IMG/VR virus record: IMGVR_UViG_3300032285_001775
Location: 1-22,336 of that record
Source: a virus
Length of the DNA: 22,336 bases
Strand: one strand, 5' to 3'
The translations under genes and the position numbers were made by a program. Positions 18,449 to 22,336 of the stretch are shown here, one piece after another (position 1 is the stretch's first letter; each line of letters begins with the position of its first letter). The notes beneath the pieces are model-generated. The model did not search any database, was not told where the DNA came from, and saw only the letters and a list, made by a program, of their open reading frames with translations.

Positions 18449-19680
18449 TAATTTTCGTTAAATATTTTCAAAGTGTAATCCTTTTTTTTAAGTACGGCTT
18501 TGTAAATGTCAAGTTCAATGCCTCCTTTGCTAAATATCCAAAAGATTTCATTTGATTGCCTTTGCATTGTCGTCAATCGATCTCGAGATTGCCAGTAACT
18601 TGTAGCACTAAAATCAATATTATAATAAACTAAATACTTTGCATTTTTCAAACTTATTCCCTCACGTCCAGAGACGATTTGCAGCGCAATACATTTGTCA
18701 CTATTGTCAAACTCCTGGACGTTATCCGTCAAATGATCTCCGTATACTGATTTAATAGCGTTAAATTCCTCTTTAAACTTATAAAAAATTGCGATTTTTA
18801 TACCTTTAAATTTGTTATGTATAAAAAATGCCTTATTTTTATCAATTACTTTACTCGATCCGTCCTCAAATTTACAGGTACCGCTCGATAATTGGTGTAT
18901 TTTCTGCATCAATTTAACTCCAGTATCTCCGAGAATGACCTGTCCGTCGGTGTTTTTAACAACTAAATTCTTTTTGAGCTTGTTAATTATTAAGTTAGTT
19001 ATAGGTTGCATCTCGCACTCAAGGATCATTTCGTTAACTGAGGTCGTAAATCCGGCCTGAGCTTGTGTGAAAGTTATAATATAGTGTTGTATATTTCTTC
19101 TAATTAGCTGCTCTTTGGCCTGGCTATAATCTTTTATAACCGCATATCCTAAGCGTTTTTCTTTTACGTCCACATAATCAACGGCCCACTTATAAAAATT
19201 CGTATATTGTTTAAATGGTGAATGATCACTTATCCAAAATTGGTGATACCATTGTGAATGGCTTTCCGGAGTTGGAGTTCCTGATAAAAAAATCATAGGC
19301 AAATGAGAGTAACGCTTTTTAAATAGCTGAGCGACTTTGTTCGGCTTTGGATAAGCTCCGAAGCGGTGGTGTTCATCGTGTATTATCAAGTCAAATACGT
19401 CCCCTTTTTTATCTATATTTGGGACCAAATGCAAACTCTCATCGTTTATAATTGTCAAATCAAAGTCAAAGCCAAAATTATCGTAGTCCCACTGGATTGA
19501 GGAGATTGCTTTTTTCTTAGTTAGGAATAGGACTTTTTTAGCTCCGAATAGCTTTGCAGTATTTATGGCCGTCAAAGTTTTACCGGTCCTCACTTCCATT
19601 GCTAAATAAACGATTTTTTTATGATCCAAAATCTCAGCCGCCTGAGCTGAGATTTTTATTTGGTAGTCTCTGAGTTCCAT
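18436..19680 (-). CDS. SNF2-like superfamily 2 helicase/ATPase (414 aa)
   Basis: The motifs in order are the Q-like opening ELRDYQIKI (2-10), Walker A EVRTGKTLTA at 29-38, IIHDEHHRFG at 99-108 (a DEHH form of the DEAD/DEAH box), FLSGTPTPES at 131-140 (motif III-like), VSGREGISLK near 335 (motif V) and QSRDRLTTMQRQ at 364-375 (motif VI, arginine fingers). This is a compact phage SNF2-type protein with no extra domains. Such proteins move on or remodel duplex or branched DNA; in phages they are often encoded with VRR-NUC nucleases, as here. The start is 2 bases after the primase-helicase stop. The glycine normally preceding the P-loop TGKT is replaced by Arg31. Confidence 0.9.
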   Translation of the reverse strand: MELRDYQIKISAQAAEILDHKKIVYLAMEVRTGKTLTAINTAKLFGAKKVLFLTKKKAISSIQWDYDNFGFDFDLTIINDESLHLVPNIDKKGDVFDLIIHDEHHRFGAYPKPNKVAQLFKKRYSHLPMIFLSGTPTPESHSQWYHQFWISDHSPFKQYTNFYKWAVDYVDVKEKRLGYAVIKDYSQAKEQLIRRNIQHYIITFTQAQAGFTTSVNEMILECEMQPITNLIINKLKKNLVVKNTDGQVILGDTGVKLMQKIHQLSSGTCKFEDGSSKVIDKNKAFFIHNKFKGIKIAIFYKFKEEFNAIKSVYGDHLTDNVQEFDNSDKCIALQIVSGREGISLKNAKYLVYYNIDFSATSYWQSRDRLTTMQRQSNEIFWIFSKGGIELDIYKAVLKKKDYTLKIFNENYLRN

Positions 19681-19682
19681 AA

Positions 19683-22028
19683 TTAAAAAGCAATGTCGTT
19701 CTCGTCCTCAATCTCAGTAATAAATCCATTTATTGAAAATTTACGAATGCCTCCGTTAGTTGTGTCCTCACGTTTCCATTGTTTAAATTCAAAATAAGTA
19801 CCTAACCAACGTCCAAACCAACTCACGTTCATATTTCGAGGCATTTCTCTAACTCCGTCGGCATAGGCTTGCATTATCTCCTTAGTAGTATAAAAATAAT
19901 CGTTTTTCCATAAAAATTCATTCTCACAAAAGTCATAAAAATCCTCGCAAGTATTGGCGATTAATTTTTTAGTTTTACCAGTTTTAAGCTCTGAGTAAAT
20001 CAATCCATTTTTAAAATACTTTTGAATGTTTGAAATCATATAATTAAAAAAAGCGTTCCACTCTGACTCATTCCACCCGTCAAAAAACATTTTTCCAAAC
20101 TCGTTAACCGGCTTGTATTTTTTTGAATAGTGTCTGAATAGTTCAATTTCAATTTTACGAGCGTCGTGAGAGTCTCCAACGCCTGACAAAATATAATTTG
20201 AAGTAAACAAAATTTTAGGACTTTTTACAAAAGGGATTTCAATTGGTTGCAAGTTCTTTTTGTTTAAAGTTAAGTTTCCAGTTATTATACTAAATAACGT
20301 CTCAAATTTAAAGGACCGCTCCATATCGTCAAAGCAAATGATATTATCGTCTAGGTTAATCGTTTGATAAGGAAATTGACCTTTGTTATTAAATTCCTTT
20401 CCGTTTAAAGTTACCATTTTACGCAAATGTCCTAGCGCCTTAGATATTAAAGTCTTACCAGTTCGTCCGCTTGGATTGTCATTTAAAGTCTCATCGTAGT
20501 AAACAATCGCAAGGCCCTCGTCTTGTTTTTTATATGTATTTAGCAAATATCCTATTGACGTTTCAATAGTCAATTTTCGGCTTTCATCCTGGTTAGATAT
20601 ATTATAAATAAAAGTTTCAAAATCCGATTTGTCTTGAGTGATTTTAAAATTATAATCTATTATGTTTTTTTGCCACACAAAGCCTCCAATATTAATGTAA
20701 TCTATAAAATTAACCGAATCAATTTTTACCTCAACGACCTTATTTTTAAAAAATAGATAGGAAGTATCGGCAGTATCTCTGATCATTGTTAAGTCCTTTG
20801 TATCTAATTGGTTTAAATATCCCTCCGTAAATTTAGTTGTAGACTTCGCAAAGAAATTATAAACTTGCATATCAACCTCAATTACGTGATTAAGTACAAA
20901 ATCTTTGATTTGTACCTCATTAACCTCATTTATAATGTTATTATATACTTTTACAAAAGTAAACTCCTTATCATTTAATTGAACTTTATAAAATCCTCTA
21001 TTTTCTAAAAACAATTTAAACTTATAATCGTTTAAAGATAGTTTCCCATTTTTATCAGTGTCCCAAAAGACCAAAAAATCGTCCTCAAAATCAAAATCGA
21101 TTAAGTCCTCAATATCGGAATCCGTTAAGCCGTCTTTTCGAAATTGTTTTTTGGCCTTTTGTACCCCCTTTTTTAAAATTTCCTGAGCCTCTCTTATTTT
21201 ATTATCGTCAACCAAAGTAAGGCTGTCAAACTCATTAATATTTTTATAAGCGCTATTTATAATCGTTTCAAGTTCTGAGTCAGTAAGTCCAGCCGAATAG
21301 TAATTTTTAAACATTCCAAAAGCTTCATCCTTTGGAAGTCCAGCCCTATTCAAACCGGATGCCAATTTAAAAAGATTATTATTTCGCTCTCCAGCATTTA
21401 AAGTAAATTTTTTATTAAACCATTTTATAATAACGTCAACCTTTTTTGAAGTATCATTAATTTGAAAGTGAGTAGGATAATTATTTTTTCGAGTTATCTC
21501 TGTAAATTCATTTTTTAAAATCCAAACTTTTGAATTGTGATTGATAAATAAATCCGGATCAAAGCTCTCATAACAAACTCGAGAGACGTCTTTTGTTTTT
21601 GTGTCAAGACTTGAGTCAAAAGTTTCACAAAGGGCCTCATAGTATTTTTTATGGTTTTGTATTTCTGCCGGTATTTTTACAATTGCTTTAACTCCATTTC
21701 CGGAGGGACTAATAAAAGCGCTATAAATATACTCGTTATCCTGGAGGCTATCTCTTAAACAAATTGCGTCCTCAACGTCGTCAAAATCTAAACACGCAAA
21801 TCCGGAATGATTAACGCAGTTCTTTGCAGCTCGTCGAGAAAATTCTCCACTAAAACAAACAGACTTTAATTTGGCTTTTGCTTGGTTTCTTTTTTCTTTG
21901 TCTTCAATCAATCTTAATGATTCGATTTTATCTTTGTTACTTCCGTCTTTAAACGATAAAAGTACATTGTCAATCTCATCAAAGAATGGATTTTCAACGT
22001 CTGTAATTTTTGAAAATATTGTGATCAT
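19683..22028 (-). CDS. Primase-helicase, VirE_N-type primase plus SF3 helicase (781 aa)
   Basis: This is the main replication protein. Residues 50-170 resemble the VirE N-terminal/BT4734-type primase domain: FSGEFSRRAAKN, then FACLDFDDVED with catalytic Asp81, Asp83 and Asp84 candidates, and ISPSGNGVKAIVKIP at 106-120. Residues about 211-265 look like a primase C-terminal helical domain (NAGERNNNLFKLASGLNRAG). The helicase domain has Walker A NPSGRTGKTLIS (518-529), Walker B NIICFDDME (562-570) and motif C KILFTSN (605-611) with a following DARK arginine (624). This matches SF3 helicases of phages and plasmids. Together they would unwind and prime phage DNA. A DTDKNGKLSLND segment (323-334) looks like a calcium loop but is typical of the family's linker. 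The start is 2 bases after the 81-aa gene. Confidence 0.88.
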   Translation of the reverse strand: MITIFSKITDVENPFFDEIDNVLLSFKDGSNKDKIESLRLIEDKEKRNQAKAKLKSVCFSGEFSRRAAKNCVNHSGFACLDFDDVEDAICLRDSLQDNEYIYSAFISPSGNGVKAIVKIPAEIQNHKKYYEALCETFDSSLDTKTKDVSRVCYESFDPDLFINHNSKVWILKNEFTEITRKNNYPTHFQINDTSKKVDVIIKWFNKKFTLNAGERNNNLFKLASGLNRAGLPKDEAFGMFKNYYSAGLTDSELETIINSAYKNINEFDSLTLVDDNKIREAQEILKKGVQKAKKQFRKDGLTDSDIEDLIDFDFEDDFLVFWDTDKNGKLSLNDYKFKLFLENRGFYKVQLNDKEFTFVKVYNNIINEVNEVQIKDFVLNHVIEVDMQVYNFFAKSTTKFTEGYLNQLDTKDLTMIRDTADTSYLFFKNKVVEVKIDSVNFIDYINIGGFVWQKNIIDYNFKITQDKSDFETFIYNISNQDESRKLTIETSIGYLLNTYKKQDEGLAIVYYDETLNDNPSGRTGKTLISKALGHLRKMVTLNGKEFNNKGQFPYQTINLDDNIICFDDMERSFKFETLFSIITGNLTLNKKNLQPIEIPFVKSPKILFTSNYILSGVGDSHDARKIEIELFRHYSKKYKPVNEFGKMFFDGWNESEWNAFFNYMISNIQKYFKNGLIYSELKTGKTKKLIANTCEDFYDFCENEFLWKNDYFYTTKEIMQAYADGVREMPRNMNVSWFGRWLGTYFEFKQWKREDTTNGGIRKFSINGFITEIEDENDIAF

Positions 22029-22030
22029 AA

Positions 22031-22276
22031 TTATTTTGCTGTTCCATTAAATTTATAATAAAAAATGTCATTTTTTTTAGTCATAAAATCTAAAATGACA
22101 ACTCCAAAATCGTCAAAACTAGGAGTCAAAGTTAACGGGATGCAATTATCAACGTCAATTGATTTCAATAATTCGTGAAAGGCACTCGAATGAATATTTT
22201 TTGAGCTAAATGTTTTGGAGTCTAAGTCATCAAATACGGCCTCCATTTCGTATTTGTTTGTAATAAATAATTTCAT
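22031..22276 (-). CDS. Hypothetical protein (81 aa)
   Basis: I do not recognise this protein. It begins MKLFITNKYEMEAVFDDLDS. It is acidic in the first half, has a helix (SSAFHELLKSIDVDN) and ends with beta-like stretches (FGVVILDFMTKKND, IFYYKFNG). No membrane segment or catalytic motif is visible. It is the first gene of the replication unit in this window, 2 bases before the primase-helicase, with an AT-rich leader that follows the edge hairpin. A regulator or replication accessory protein is possible from position only. Confidence 0.6.
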   Translation of the reverse strand: MKLFITNKYEMEAVFDDLDSKTFSSKNIHSSAFHELLKSIDVDNCIPLTLTPSFDDFGVVILDFMTKKNDIFYYKFNGTAK

Positions 22277-22292
22277 AATAAATAAATTTAAA

Positions 22293-22336
22293 AAGGGATA
22301 AATCCACCAACTTCGACACTGGTTTCATTATCCCTT
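22293..22336 (-). terminator. Terminator-like hairpin at the right edge
   Basis: On the minus strand, AAGGGATAA (22336-22328) pairs exactly with TTATCCCTT (22301-22293), followed by TTTAAATTT. Inside, ACCA and TGGT can form a second short stem (22323-22320 with 22309-22306). It could end transcription of a gene beyond the window, or regulate the 81-aa gene as a leader. The window stops exactly at the outer arm, so the structure may be longer. Confidence 0.55.

Noticed and set aside
21025-21064. EF-hand-like calcium loop (DTDKNGKLSLND) in the primase-helicase
   Set aside because: Similar F(Y/W)..D..GK..(I/L) phrases occur at this place in many related phage primase-helicases without the full set of calcium ligands, and no second EF-hand is present.

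Overview
The window is part of the genome of a tailed, siphovirus-like bacteriophage. All recognisable genes lie on the minus strand, so the map reads from right to left. The host is most likely a Bacteroidetes bacterium, probably a Flavobacterium relative. The DNA is very AT-rich, and start codons sit behind A-rich leaders rather than Shine-Dalgarno sequences. Two promoters match the Bacteroidetes form TTTG-N21-TAnnTTTG. The VirE_N-type primase-helicase, the XkdF-like protease, the capsid, the tail-hub protein and many of the small proteins also resemble families I know from phages and prophages of this phylum. No integrase, repressor, lysis gene, tRNA gene, CRISPR array or insertion sequence was seen, so lifestyle cannot be decided here.

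Layout in the direction of transcription. (1) 22276-18436, replication: an 81-aa unknown protein, a 781-aa primase/superfamily-3 helicase and a 414-aa SNF2-like helicase. (2) 18448-15658, a promoter and a structured leader followed by about 13 very small genes, mostly chained by ATGA or TAATG overlaps, ending in a VRR-NUC nuclease. Six of the genes in the window are under 60 codons and easily missed in this block: 34, 30, 56, 30 and 31 aa here, plus a 48-aa gene before the tape measure. (3) 15641-15003, a beta-class DNA methyltransferase. (4) 14998-12012, a 77-aa protein, a sigma-70-like protein, a cysteine-motif protein, a HAD-like phosphatase, an 83-aa protein and the small and large terminase subunits. 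(5) 11973-4420, the tail module: chaperone with a -1 frameshift product, probable tail terminator, HK97 gp10-like protein, two tail-tip proteins and the tape measure. (6) 4283-1, the head and remaining genes: protease/scaffold, major capsid protein, probable tail tube, a 102-aa protein and the portal, which runs off the left edge.

The most interesting signal is regulatory. Four starts (portal unit, protease unit, chaperone unit, sigma unit) are preceded by ACAAAA-N11-AGTTATA with exactly the same 11-base spacing. Three of the four run straight into a TATATATG start, and terminator-like hairpins lie between the units. A sigma-like protein is encoded in the first of these units, whose upstream region also carries a host-type promoter. 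This suggests a phage late-transcription circuit: the host polymerase makes the sigma-like factor, which then switches on the late units and its own. Other points of note are a T-run -1 frameshift in the tail chaperone, a possible pseudoknot leader ahead of the small-gene operon, and a late gene order in which the portal comes last.
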